Shown here one piece after another: positions 34,750 through 47,338 of a DNA stretch of 64,000 nucleotides. The stretch comes from Fragilariopsis cylindrus CCMP1102 (lineage: Eukaryota > Bacillariophyta > Bacillariophyceae > Bacillariales > Bacillariaceae): contig FMBT01000064.1 of assembly GCA_900095095.1 (NCBI GenBank), forward strand, positions 1-64,000, written 5' to 3'. Below the pieces are notes generated by a model that worked only from the letters and a program-made list of their open reading frames with translations, was not told the origin of the DNA and did not search any database. A program made the position numbers and the translations under genes. Position 1 is the stretch's first letter. Each line of letters opens with the position of its first letter.

Positions 34750-35366
34750 ATTTCTCAGAGCAAAGTATATCTTGTCTTCAATTATTTAATAGCTATTACG
34801 GTACCGATAGTCTACTTTCTGCCTTGGTAACAATGATGATTAATAAACAAATAAAGATTTTTGTGGATACGATTGACGCACAATAAAACAACGGAAAAAT
34901 GAGTTGTGTTGTTCTTCATAAATGTCCAATGGGTTGAAATGACGGATGTGTAAAATGAAAAACAGTAGGTAGTTTTGATTCACGAGAATGAGTCCCATTT
35001 TCTTTTTCATCCTCCATCATCGCAAATAAATCAAATCATCGGAATCAATCGATGGATCCAGTAAAAAAAATTAGAAAAATAAATCTAGAAAATAAAGTTC
35101 CATAACTCGAACATACGCTGTCGCTGTCGATGTCGATGTCGATGAGAATATTTAAAAAATAAAGATATATATAATAGTAAAAATTTAATAGACACACGAT
35201 GGATGAGAAAGAGTGTAAGAGTTAGGTGCAGCATCATCGAACACACCTCTTTTTATTACGTATACTTGAATGCTGATATAGCATCCAAACTAAGCTATAG
35301 GATTTGATAGGAAACGAGACGCTGAGAGTGGGAATTTCTGCGACGAATAGAGAGAGAACAATAATC
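34750..35366. other. Divergent region between Clp and ABCF genes
   Basis: About 600 bp with promoters for both directions. A TCGATG/TCGCTG repeat is seen near 35118-35142. Both genes may encode organelle-targeted ATPases, so shared control is possible but not shown. Confidence 0.5.
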
Positions 35367-38298
35367 ATGGCGTTGATTGCAGTATCCGTTCCCCGTGAAT
35401 GGTCATGTATCATTACTACTATCTCACTTATTTTGACACAAATTTTATACTTTTCTGAGCCTTCGATTGCCTGGATGACAACGACAACGACAACGACGTT
35501 GACATCATTGAGATCAACGAAAGCTAGAATACAACAATCGTATCATTACGACGACGAAGAAATGAATTCTACGACCAGATTTATTTCATCAAGGCGGTGC
35601 AATAGTAGACAATTTTTGAATACACTCTTTGCTACTACTTCCACGGACGGTTCTTCTTCTTCATCGACATCATCATCATCATCATCATCACGTTCTGGAC
35701 CCGTGCTATCGGTAGAAAATCTAAGTTGCACTCATGACGGAGGAGGGACATATCAACTTCAAAATGTAGATTTTAATCTTCAACGTGGTGCTAAGGCGGC
35801 ATTGATTGGAAGAAATGGCACGGGAAAGTCTACGTTATTAAAAATCCTACACGAATCATATCTGACAACAAATGATATAATGTCCTCTTCCTATTCTTCG
35901 TCATCATCATCAGACTACAAATATACAGGGAAGGTACAAATTCCTAAAACGATACGAATATCGATGGTTGATCAAGAACCACCAGCACCTGGCGATGTAA
36001 CGGTTGGTGATGCTATTTTAGGAATCGACATAGATAACGTGTTCTCTTCTTCTTCTCTTTCATCCAAAAACATAATGGATGTTGTAAGGAGATACGTTGT
36101 ATCGTCAAAATACGCCGCCGCTGGGGAAGGTGATGGTATTAAAGATATTGGTTACGATCCAAGTATTTTTGTTAAAGCAAGTTCTGATATGGATGATCTA
36201 GGTGGATGGGACGTCTTAACAAAGGCTGAAGAGATTACAACGAAGTTGAAAGTTCATCATCTGCAGGATCAACCGCTAGCAAAACTTTCGGGCGGAGAAC
36301 GAAAACGAGTGGCTCTGTGTGCGGCTCTCATTGAAGAACCTGATGTACTACTTTTAGATGAACCTACAAATTTCCTGTCGTTGGCAGGCGTAGAATGGCT
36401 TGCCGATTTATTAACGGAAAGAAGCAGTGGTGGTAATAACAAACAGTTAACAATTCTCATGGTAACGCACGATCGATCCTTTTTAGAGCAAGTCTGTGAT
36501 CGGATTGTTGAATTGGATCGTGGATCACTCTACGAGCATCCAGGAACGTATTCATCGTACCTACAGGCTAAGGAGGAACGATTGGCTACCGAGGATGCAG
36601 CGATACAATCAGCCAAATCCAAATACAGAGTCGAATTGGAATGGATGAGAAGACAACCACAGGCGCGTGCAAGCAAGAGCAAATCTCGCATAGACGCTTA
36701 CTATAAATTAGAAAAGGCCACCAAACCAAGGCCGAGAGATCCGAATCTTAATCTAGTAGAAATCAGTGATGGATCTACGAGAAGGATTGGTGGCAAGATC
36801 GTTTCTCTGGAAGGCGTTACGCTAACATTTCCTGGCGACGAAGGTAGCGAGGATCGTGTTATGTTAGACGATTTTAGTTATGATTTTTGTTTCGGGGATC
36901 GAATCTGGTACGTTTTATTTTTTTGAGTCTTTTCGTTCTACTATGCCTATCATTACATTTCTCGTTTCATTATAGCCGTTTATCTCCGAGTAAGATTTTG
37001 AAAAATCTTTCGAGCTCATATAGTTCATTGTCACAACTTTCTTCTTATTCTTATCAGTCTCGCTGGAGCCAACGGTGTTGGCAAAACAACATTTACAAAA
37101 CTTATAACCGGCGAATTAGAGGCCAATAGTGGAATCGTCGATGTTGGAGATACTGTTGGTAAGTTTATGCATTCGTGATTATCTCAAAGAGCATTCCCTA
37201 GTTGGTTTTTTTACTCATCTACTTAATTAACTGACCTTTGGAAACCTTTGTAGTTCTTGGCGTGTACGACCAGCTTGGCTTGAAGTTCGATGCAGTAGCA
37301 GAAAGTCAAACTGTCATGGAATTCGTTGTTGATCAAATTCAAGCCGGTGTGGCGAACTCTATGACAGATACTCCTAGTGAAGCCAGGAACTTGTTGCAAC
37401 AGTTTGAATTCCCGAAAACTCGATGGGATGAACGGATCTCGATTCTATCAGGAGGAGAAAGAAGACGGTTGCAACTACTATCGGTGCTGAGTGTCGTGAG
37501 TGGCTTAACAAGTGTCATTAAAGAGTATGCAATTCGAAAAATCTTGACTGACATGTGCGCTCATCTTTTTTTGTCTGCCCCCTATTCATCATTCACAGAA
37601 ACCAAACTTTTTAGTGCTCGACGAACGTAAGTCTAAACAAAATAATGCCACCATCTTCCAGTGATTCTAATCTCTAAATCTACTGTAACTTACTTGTGTC
37701 TCGCTTGTTCGTTCCTTTTGCTTCTTCATTTGCTTGCACACTAACAGCCAGTGTTGACATGGATCTAGATACCCTATCGGCTTTGGAAAATTACCTAGAA
37801 CAGTTTCAGGGTGTTCTTCTTGTTGTTAGTCACGACCGTTCGTTTGCTGATAAAGTAACCGATCATTTATTTGTATTTGAGGGAGATGGTGTAATAAAGG
37901 ACTTTCAGGGCAGTCTCTCCGAATATGGGAGCTGTCTAGTCGAGTTAGAAAATCAGAAAATTCAAGACTCTGTAGTAGGGGATTCGAATGAAAGAGGGTC
38001 TACTAGCACTAAACAAATCGACTACAAAGAAGACCAAGCCAAACGTAACGAGTTGCGCAACCTCGTCCGTCAATCAAAGAAGGAAATGCTGAACATAGAA
38101 CGATCACTGGAAAAGCTTAAGCCTAAGGCAGCGGATGCGCAATCAGAGATCGATGGGTCTAGTAACGATGAAGGCTGGACTGTATTAGCAGAACTAACCG
38201 ATAAATTAAATGGAATCAACGAAGAAATAGATGACAAAGAAATGAGGTGGCTTGAACTGGCAGAACAGATAGAAGAGGTTGATTCCGAAGAAATATAG
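35367..38298 (+). CDS. ABCF-type (Uup/EF-3-like) soluble ABC ATPase, possible plastid presequence
   Basis: There are five exons: 35367-36907, 37058-37158, 37254-37495, 37599-37626 (28 bp) and 37748-38298. All phases agree, giving 820 aa. Two nucleotide-binding domains and no membrane domain mark the ABCF family, which acts on ribosomes. NBD1: Walker A GRNGTGKST, signature LSGGERKR, Walker B VLLLDEPTN, switch His MVTHDRSF. A charged linker follows (QPQARASKSKSRIDAYYKL). NBD2: GANGVGKTT split over the intron, LSGGERRR, then FLVLDEP from the 28-bp micro-exon joined to SVDMDLDTL, and VVSHDRSF. The C-terminus is a coiled coil, as in Uup. The N-terminus has a signal-like segment and PSIAW, a possible diatom plastid cleavage motif, so I chose this start over 35304. 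A role in plastid translation is inference. Confidence 0.9.
37599..37626 (+). other. 28-bp micro-exon encoding Walker B of ABCF NBD2
   Basis: Flanked by TTCACAG and GTAAGT, it encodes KPNFLVLDE plus one base and restores the EPSVD motif with the next exon. Automatic gene calling would probably miss it. Confidence 0.85.
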
Positions 38299-39389
38299 AG
38301 AATATATCTCTAGCTAGGAAACAATACAAGTAGTTAATTTTGGCCTTTTTTATCGTAATATATAGAGTTATTGTTTTTGTTTTTATTATTAATTATTATG
38401 ATGGCCGTCCTCCGTCCGGCACCGTAAAAATATTGGGGGCTGATCGAAAACTAATAATCATAAACATTTTTTGCAAAAGCGCGTATCATACAGTACTGTA
38501 GACAGGTTTTTCAATGCTACAGTAGAATGCGTGGATGCAAAGCATAGAAATTATTTAAGTGTGCTTCAACCGCTAAGGGGTGTGTGCATGCTATTTTTCA
38601 AAGCGTTTATGTAAAAGTGTCACAAGATAAAAACATCAAATTCTTTCTAGCAAACCTCCAAAATATTAGTGCCGGAAGCCCCCCCCCCTAGCTAGCAAGC
38701 AATCTATTAGCAATGAGAGGAATAGCGGAGGAATTAGACACGACTTCGACGAGGCATTGACAGGCTTGCGATAATTCTCCAAATTTTACACTCGTGGAGC
38801 AATACTTAAAGGATGTATAAACTAAGTTCAACTCAGCTAACAAAATTTGTCTTGCGGCTAGGGAATCTTCACTCATTGCGACCACGATAAAAAAGTGATG
38901 CACACGCACATTCTTATTATTTATTTGTCGTACTTCAAGGAGCGAAGTCGTACGTAAAAACGTACTTCAAGGAGCTCAATTAGCAATAAAAAAAGAAGCT
39001 TGTATAGCCTCGAAATATCTACTTAGCAACCCGCATAAGGCATAATAATTATTTAATTTTCGTTCCGTTTTTAGGTAAAAATGCACCAATCAAAATTCTT
39101 TAAATTGGCACGTTATTGCGAAATCTATTAATAGAAGATCCGTGCCACACACAGAAGAGAACCGTGCTCGACACGGGTTCTGATTTCTAAACAGAAATCA
39201 AAATCACATCCATTGAAAAATGAATCATCGTTACAGAAAAGAGAAACTAGAAGGGATCGATCATGAAATAAGTTGCAAAGATTTTATCTTTTATTCTCAC
39301 TCCACAGTTTAGTGTGCTCATACTAGTAGTCTCATTTTCTCAAAACCTATTTTCTCAAAACCTACGATTAAAATAGAAAAGAGAAAAAG
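38299..39389. other. Intergenic region, 1.1 kb
   Basis: No gene seen. A 15-bp direct repeat CGTACTTCAAGGAGC occurs twice (near 38929 and 38960), and a C-run near 38681-38689. CTCAAAACCTA is repeated just before the next gene. Confidence 0.5.
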
Positions 39390-42135
39390 ATGGTTTCGTT
39401 TATCAAAGCATTTGCTACCGTTGCAATCTGTGGTAGCCTACTCGTTACTTCTACCAATGCAGAAGGACATACCGCGGACAAATTGTCCATGTATCCTAAT
39501 GGATTACCTTGTACTCCGTGTCCCATCGATATGTCTACTGCAGTTACAAGAGCAGTTGATATGGAAGAGTGTACAGTGTATATGAAAGTTAATTTATTTG
39601 CTAGTGAAACAGGTACGTATAGTAATAAGATTGTTGAGATACGACTTCTTTAGTGTGATGTGTAGATAGTACCGTAATATTTGTGTGCTGACACGAATAT
39701 GTGTATTTCTTTTCTTCTTTTTGTTGCTGTTGTTTGGACAAACAGGATACTTCGAGATTGAGGGATGTCAAGGTGTGAATCCTACGTTGCATCTTACTGT
39801 TGGACGTACATATCTGTTCGATCAAAGTGATGATTCGAATTGGTATCATTTAATTGGTTTCGCGTACGAAGCTGATGGTGCACATGTTGCTGTGGATGAA
39901 TTAGAACCTGGGATTGCACCAGGATCTTCAAATTGTTCCGCTACATTCAGTTGTCCCGCACCGATGTATTACATGGCAGGAGAATATACTGGTTCATACA
40001 GTAACAATCCAAGTCTTATTGATATCCCTGAGGGAGGGTCTGATGATTTCGGTCTTGATGCTGTTGAACCACTTTTCTTTCATCCGTTGGGTGATTGGCA
40101 AGGATATGGTCCATTCGTTACAGCATTAAACTTTAATGATGAAAATTTGATGAAGATATTTTCTATTTCTGTCATGTTCATGCGGGTATGACTGCTCGTA
40201 TTAAGCTCCTAGACGCAGAAGGGAACATGAAAAGTGTCGCTAACGTTCCCGAAATTCCATACGGATATACAGCGATTGATATTTTTGATTTCGGATGTGG
40301 TACATTAATTTAACTGATTATGAATCCCTTGAAAGCACTGATTCATGTCCAGATATATTTGTTTGTGAGGATGGTATTGATCCCGAGACAATTTATCCAA
40401 AATGTGTCCAAGCTATGAATTGTCATATGATGGCATCCATGACGACCAATGCTGTAGGAACATCGGCCTTGTTTTGTCATCAGATGATCCCCCATCATCA
40501 AAATGCTGTCAATATGGCGAAGGCATTATTAAAAACGCACGATATTATTTGTCAAGAAGAGGGTCCAACCGAAGAGGGAGCTGTCATCCTTGGGAATGTG
40601 ATCTTGCACCAATCCTATATGATATCATCAATGTCCAAAATTCACAAATTATTGACATGTACGGTGCCTTAGATCAACTCGGTGCTGACGCATACGCAAA
40701 CTGTGATGTTGAATTTCAAGCATATATAGTGAAGAACTGTCTTTTCGCGTCTACTTTCCGAGAAACAACCTGAACCACAACAATTTCTTCGCGATCTCGA
40801 AGGACACGAGGAAGGCGAATCTACTTACAAAAGCGCTATTGATTGCACACCTTGCGAAGGTACTGATGGTGAATGTACTGTGAAGGTCGGTGTTAATTTG
40901 GTAGCCGGGAATGGGGTTACTTTATCGTTGAAGGTTGTGATGGAGTTAATCCCACTCTACATTTGGAAGTCGGTCGTACTTATTTGTTTGATCAGAGTGA
41001 TGTTTCGAATTGGTACCATTTGATTGGTTTCGCGTACGAAGCTGATGGTGCACATGCTGGTGTTGACGAATTAGAACCTGGTATCGCACCCCCTGGTTCT
41101 GATTCAGATTGTGCTGATACCTCGAGTTGTCCTGCCCCCATGTACTTCATGGATGGTACCTACACTGGTTCATACAGTAACAATCCTGATCTTGTTGATA
41201 TCCCTGAACCACCATCTGATGACTTTGGTTTAGATGCTGTCGAACCATTATTCTTCCATCCCATCGGAGACTGGGAGGGTTACGGTTCGTTCGTTACCGC
41301 ATTGAAATTTGACGATGAAAGCTATGATCAGGATATATTCTACTTTTGCCATGTACGTATTTAAATATATATATATATATATATTGTCTTTTTGTATGCA
41401 CGATGATTGATATATTATTATCTGCTATATCATACTAATAAAGTGCTGCTTTCCTATTTTCGATCCCTAATAATATAGGTCCATTCTGGAATGACTGCTC
41501 GCATCAAATTAATTGGATCTGATGGAGCAATGAAGAGTGTCGAAAATACTCCTGAAATTCCCTACGCATACAGCCGTGTCTCTTCTTTCGATAGGTCGTG
41601 TGGTACATACGACCTTGAGAAGTTCCAACCGAAAGACAACCCAATGTGTCCTGAAAGTTTTGTCTGTTATGATGGAGCTGGTACCCTCGCCGATACAGTG
41701 GAGTGTGTAAACAGCATGGACTGTGCAATGCTTGCTGGTATGACAGTATTTTATGGAGACGACGGGAAGGATAGTCGTATGAACGATGTTATCTTATTTC
41801 TTCGTAGCATGATTCCTCATCATCAAAATGCTGTTAACATGGCGAAAAATTTATATATTTCTGGTGACGTTGATTGTAGTAATGAAGGTCCAACCGAGGA
41901 AGGAGATAGCGTTACTACCGCATGCCTCTTGGCTCCAATTGTGCAGGGAATTATCAATACCCAGAACAGTCAGATCCAAACCATGCGAGGCCTCCTTGAA
42001 GCTTTTGATGTTACAGAGAAGAAGGAATGTGGGTTAAAAGATATGGAGTCATTATCTGATGCTGATACTTGTACCACCACAATGTCTATGTTTGGAGCCT
42101 TAGTTGCTGGCCTTGGCTTGGTTGGATTGAACTAA
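39390..42135 (+). CDS. Secreted protein with two cupredoxin-like + DUF305 units
   Basis: Exons are 39390-39612, 39746-41352 and 41479-42135. A signal peptide (MVSFIKAFATVAICGSLLV..TNA) opens the protein. Two long repeats follow. Each has a CTPC motif, a cupredoxin-like part (GRTYLFDQSD, SNWYHLIGFAYEADGAH) and, further on, a DUF305 core (MIPHHQNAVNMAK) with ...LAPI...INxQNSQI after it. The C-terminus is a short hydrophobic tail (MFGALVAGLGLVGLN), fitting GPI anchoring. A surface or vesicle metal-binding role is inference from His/Met-rich DUF305 and cupredoxin folds. Unit 1 and the joint are read through slips at TTT 40146-40148, TT 40305-40306, GGG 40592-40594, TTTT 40742-40745 (with a further slip just before) and GGGG 40913-40916. 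One extra base at each keeps the frame aligned to unit 2, which has none. If the slips were real, these would be a broken copy followed by a gene without a start. Confidence 0.82.
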
Positions 42136-43109
42136 AGTTGCAGTAGTAGTTGTTGGGTTTCAATTTGTATTGGGTCTCCGGTGTGAGGTTTTTGTGAACG
42201 CGTCATGTCACGAGTGACGCACTTCGCTTCCTCACATCAATAAAGAAAATGAATGAAGTTAAAAAATGAACTATATATGTTATGATGAGATAGTAATGAC
42301 CACACCCCTGCCAATCTCATCATGTACTCATTACTTTTATATAATCTATGTAATAAGGAAGTAATAAAATAATAGTACAACAAGTTAACTAAGTAAGGAT
42401 ACAAGTTATTATAAAATCTATGTAATAAGGAAGTAATAATAGTAATAGTAGGACCTACAACAAGTTAACTAAGTATACAAGTGTATAGATATCATCTATA
42501 CGATATATCTAGTCTCTTTAAGCATGCATAGTCATAGCAATCTTGACAGTGACCTCGAATAGCTTAAGTGTGACTATTGTATTTCAACAGTAGTGGTGAC
42601 TATTTTGAATATCAGTCAAATATCTAACAAAAGGTCACAATTGTCGCAAATACATTGTATGTTTAAAAGTAGATGTTCTTGTTTGTTTCTGTTATTGAGA
42701 AAACATTTAATATAATGCCGCCTGCTCCACGTTAAAAGACATAAAACAGTCGACGCTATTAATATAGTGATAGTTGATTAGAAGATATATTTTCTCTTAA
42801 TTATTATGTAAGTATATTTAGTTTTGTTGTTAAAGAGAATTTGCAGTCTTCCTCATTTGTGTGTGATGGAATGAGAGAACAACGCATTGACATGGCAGCT
42901 TTCTTTGTGGAGTAGTTAGCATCAGTCCCACAAAAGCAACAGGTACCATTTTTAGATTTGATCCATCTTTGGAGGGCAGTGGTTGGGTCAGGTTGGACTT
43001 GTTACTACCGCAGCTCATAAAAAAAAACCACAGCTAAAGTGTGACAGTTTTCACCACATACGTGTATCATCAATTTTATGAGACAATAATTCAAAAACTA
43101 GCCAAAAAA
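42136..43109. other. Intergenic region with a direct repeat
   Basis: About 970 bp without a gene that I can support. The frame at 42830-43018 lacks protein features. It ends at the LINE target-site duplication. Confidence 0.5.
42343..42482. repeat. Imperfect direct repeat of about 70 bp
   Basis: AATCTATGTAATAAGGAAGT ... CAAGTTAACTAAGTA occurs at 42343-42407 and again at 42415-42482. Confidence 0.9.
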
Positions 43110-43123
43110 TAATAGATTCTTTG
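43110..43123. repeat. LINE target-site duplication, 3' side of the element
   Basis: TAATAGATTCTTTG, repeated exactly at 53273-53286. Confidence 0.8.
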
Positions 43124-43225
43124 TATATATAACTTGTTATTTAATAGCTGCAGCTTTGCTCCTTAAGGTCTTAGAAAGACAGAAAGTCAACAATCTACCC
43201 GCCAAATTTATTCTACATTTATTTA

Positions 43226-46200
43226 TTACTTAGGTTCATCTCCAAATCTGTCATCAATGATCTGCTTTCCCACCTCCAATGCTGTTTGCTCTCTGCTAGT
43301 TGATCTCTTCTTTCCCAATTTGTTGTACAATGATGATATCAAATGATTAACCTTATGTTTGATTTTCTTTATTACTGGAAGTACTCTACTTGATGATCTC
43401 TTCTTCTTTAACCTGGTGTACACGTTCGTCAATGGGTTGTTAGAATATTTCTTTGGTTTCAATTGCTTCAATAGTTTCCGTGATACCTTGGTCTTTGCTG
43501 GTTTGTTTGCAGTGAAGTGTTGCCATATCGGTTTGCTGTTTTCTTGTGCTAATTCTTTCACTCTTTTCATGCTATGATCTATTACTGGTCTCCATCTGTT
43601 GATCCACTTTTTCAATTGTTGGTTTGTGTCTGCTAGTTTTGATAGTAGTGTTTCATCATATATCTTAATTTCATCTTCTGGCAGTACCATTTCTCTCAGT
43701 GTATACAGGTGAGTTACGTTCTTGCATAGAGATTCATATTCTGCCACTATTCTGCCCCTAATACTGGTGTATTTCTGTCAATGCACCTATCTGTCCACAT
43801 TTCTAATATTATTGGTACTATTGACTGAAAGAAACCGTGAAATTCTTCTGTTTTATTTTTGCTTTTGGTTGTTTTGTTGTTGTTGTTTGTTCATTTTGTT
43901 GCTCTTGTTTCTTTCTTCTTTCTTTTATCTTATCATACTTATTGGATCTACTAATCTTAGTCTTGTCTTATATGCTTTCTGTTGTATTCTCCATTCCTTT
44001 GAAATTTTCCTCTTAACAGATTGTCCCATCCTATTACTGTTGTTCATCTATTAAATTTTTGTACCTTCCCATGCCTTTCCTCCTCTTATTCTGAACATGG
44101 TGTTGGACATGCATTCCCTTTGAAGTAAGCCATTAATCCTTCTGTAGTATGTCACACAAGTTTTGTCACTGTTTTGCGCAGTACATTTATTTGATTGACA
44201 ACCTTCTTTCTTACCTTCTTCTTTTAGAACATTGGATATGTGTCATCATCTTCATCATCCAAGCATGATGCGCATCTCTTGTCATGAAATGGTCTCTTTG
44301 ATGACTCTTTCTCCTGTTGGAGTTTCTTTATGCAAAATTTGTGCATCCATGTATTCCTTTTGTGTAGATATTTCTTGTAGACTGGTCGAATATGTCCCAA
44401 TCAATTAGATCGAATATATTGTCACTCCACTTGAATCGTTCACAGTAGAATTTTCGTAGTGGTTTCAGTTGTATTATCTCTCTTACTGTGCTTTTGAAGT
44501 CTCTTGTTATCGTTCTCCCTTCTATGTGGAATTGGATGCTTGTGTTTGGATCCATCGGTACTATGGGCTTTTCTTGTAGTCTCTTCAGTCCTATGTTGCT
44601 AATTCATCTGCTTCTGAGTTGAGGTAGCATCCAATGGCATTTCTTCTATGTCATATACCTTATCATCCTGGTGGCTTTTACCCAATTAATTTTGGTTTGG
44701 TCCTGAAGCACTGCAATGCCTTGTGTAGCGCTGATAACACATCCCATTCTGAGTGTAGTACTGTTTTCAAGTGTGCTGTTGGATACTCGTCGTATGCTTT
44801 GAGTTTCTTTATCATGCTTAAACTGTCGTGTAGATCTGCGTTTTGCCTCTTGCTGGTTCATTGCATGACATGATTATGTCATAGTAGTCTTTTATTAATG
44901 TCACTAGTCTTGCTGCAGCTAGTAGTGCACATATTTCTGATCTAAATGATAGTGGGTCATGCCTGCAGGTTGTCCGTAGCATGTTAAAGTATTGTTCCAT
45001 CTTCATTCGCTACAACAAACCCAGTGATCCTTTGAGTGGTATTGCCCCTCCATCTGTTGCTATGTTATTTCTTGGTGATTGATTAATTCATAATTCGTAT
45101 GGGTGTTAGGAATTTATTTCTGTAGTACTGTGACACGTGTTTTCTTGTGACGTAATATTGCATTATGTTTTGCTCTCCTTTCTTCTTCTCCTCTTTTTGT
45201 CTTACTTGGTGTGATTTGCTATTCTCCATCCTTCTTCTGTGTCCATTACATCTGCTGGTGTTGCATCATTCGGTAGTCTTTCCACATTGCCTTCTGGTAC
45301 ATAGTTGTATGTATCATTGTCTGCTATCATGTGGCAATCATAGTAGTATTCTCCATTGGTGTGCCATTCTTTTCTGTAACTCCTGTATAGTACGTCCGTT
45401 TCTTCTGAGTAATAGAATGGCCACAGCCGTTCTGAATCATTGGCTTGTACTAGCCAATCGCCTAGTGGCTTCATCAGTCTCATCCGTTGTCCTATCTCAC
45501 CTGTCATTCTTCCTTCTTCTCTATACTTTTTCTCATATTTTACTACTTCTGTATGATTAAGTTCCTCTTCATCATCATCTTCATAAAGTATTTTGTAGTA
45601 TTTGCCTGTATTGTTGGTTACAATGCCTCTGTAGATACTCCAATCCAGTATTTGAGTATGAAAGTCCCGATGCTAACTTTATCTATTGCTTCTTTTCGCT
45701 GTTGCAGTCCCTCATTTTCTATGAGGATATCCCTATTTCCAGTGAGGTTGCTTGGTTCTTGGTTCAGTGAATAGATTAAGTCGTGAGCTGGAACCGGGTT
45801 CGGATCCTGGTTCAGTTGGTTGTGGGTCAATTCTTGGTTCAAATAGGCTAGTTTCAGTTGATTCCGGGTTTGAACCTTGGTTCAGATTGGATTTGCAAAT
45901 TGTCTTCAGGAATTTTCTCCATACTGTCCACGATTGATCCCAGGTCTTTCTTGTGTTATTTCATTCATTTGGATGTACATTGTCTTATGCTTCTTTCCCT
46001 TTTGCTTTGGTGGTATATAAAGCTCCATCAGCTGTGCATAAGTCGATATTCTTTTACTTGTAGATAACTTTGCAGTAGTAAATTTGGTTATTTCTGCGTC
46101 GTGTATGTTTCAGTTTTTCTATCCAATGTCTGCGCTGCTTCGGTGCACATACTACGTCCATTATGTATGTGTCTCCTATTCTTTCATCGATTGATTCTGG

Positions 46201-47338
46201 TATACATTCTATTTCTAGACTAGCTCTGTGCTTTGCCAGGAATTTCTTATGTGTACATAATAGTGTCCTTCAAGATGAGGTGCTCTTATTCCTGGATACT
46301 GTAGCAGTGGTTTTGATAGTCCTGATGCATGTTGGAACGTCCTCAGGAAGATTGTGGCTAGTTGTTTTCCATACCTGGTGTTCTTAGTTGTCTATGAGAT
46401 TTTGTACTGCATCTAATCCTTGTTCATTCTAGATCATTACATCCTATTCCTCCGTACGATCGTGGCCAAATACTAGTCATGTGCATGTGTCTGCTATTCC
46501 TATCTTGTATTATAGTGTGGTATGTATTTCTTCTGTAGGTCGTGAGTTGATGTTGGCTTAAGTGACACATGCTCAGTGGATATCCTACCTGCTTTGAAAA
46601 CTGCTGAGTAGTGGACCCATGCACATCTTGGTGACATTGCTGAGCAAGCTAGTTTCCTTGTGGGTTCTGAGTCTTGTTAGTTTCCATGTTGTGTTTCTGG
46701 TTTTTGCTTGTTCCTTGTTCCGTGCCTAGGCTGCGATAGTTTGTATGGTGATATTGGTCTATATTACTTCTTTGTTGTTCAATCTGTCTTGTATTGTTAT
46801 GTTATGGTTGGATCTGCGGTGCTATTACTGGTGCTCCATTCAGTCCAAATGGTAAGCTAGTATTTGGCAAAACATTTGTCTAGATTAATGCTCCCCCTGT
46901 TGCTCTAATAAATCATTCCATAGCTGTGCGTCGTGTTGGTTCTAATGATGATATCATTTACTGTTTCCCATTCCTCTCCATTGTTTGTGATGTTATTGTC
47001 ATCCACAAATCCTAGCATTCCTATATGCACTATATAGTTTCCAAGGATCTCATATTTGCATCCATGCCAAACTTGTCATGAATATCAAATAGCAATGATA
47101 CTAGTTTGTCCATCCTTGTGCTGATGCTGCGCTTCCTTGTCCTGATCCAAAGCTGGTGATTCATCTGAATGTTGGTATGTCTCCTTGATATTCCTACTCC
47201 TGTTTTATTGCATATCTTGCCACTCTAGTAGTCTCCAATATTTTGTTAGCTTCTTTGGCATTCCATATGACAGTAGGCATAGACTTAGTAGATGTACTAG
47301 TATTCTATCAAAGCATGCTGTTGCGTCATTGTTGAATT
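43226..47338 (-). CDS. LINE ORF2, C-terminal half: reverse transcriptase and RNase H (frames broken)
   Basis: Continuing from the 1,147-aa frame, the sequence holds RT motif A (FNNDATACFDRIL), motif B (FGSGQGSAASAQGW) and motif C (MLGFVDDNNITNN), then RNase H-like pieces (SFRSEICALLAAARLV, DSLSMIKK) and a Cys motif CASCLDDEDDD. A last frame of 173 aa (43226-43747) is basic and ends in IIDDRFGDEPK. No frame is longer than about 200 codons, so this half is either degenerate or affected by base-calling slips. The run of intact catalytic motifs argues for fairly recent activity. Confidence 0.75.

Noticed and set aside
38683-38909. Minus frame of 73 codons (38688-38909) next to a C-run
   Set aside because: No family resemblance, no promoter or splice context; probably chance.
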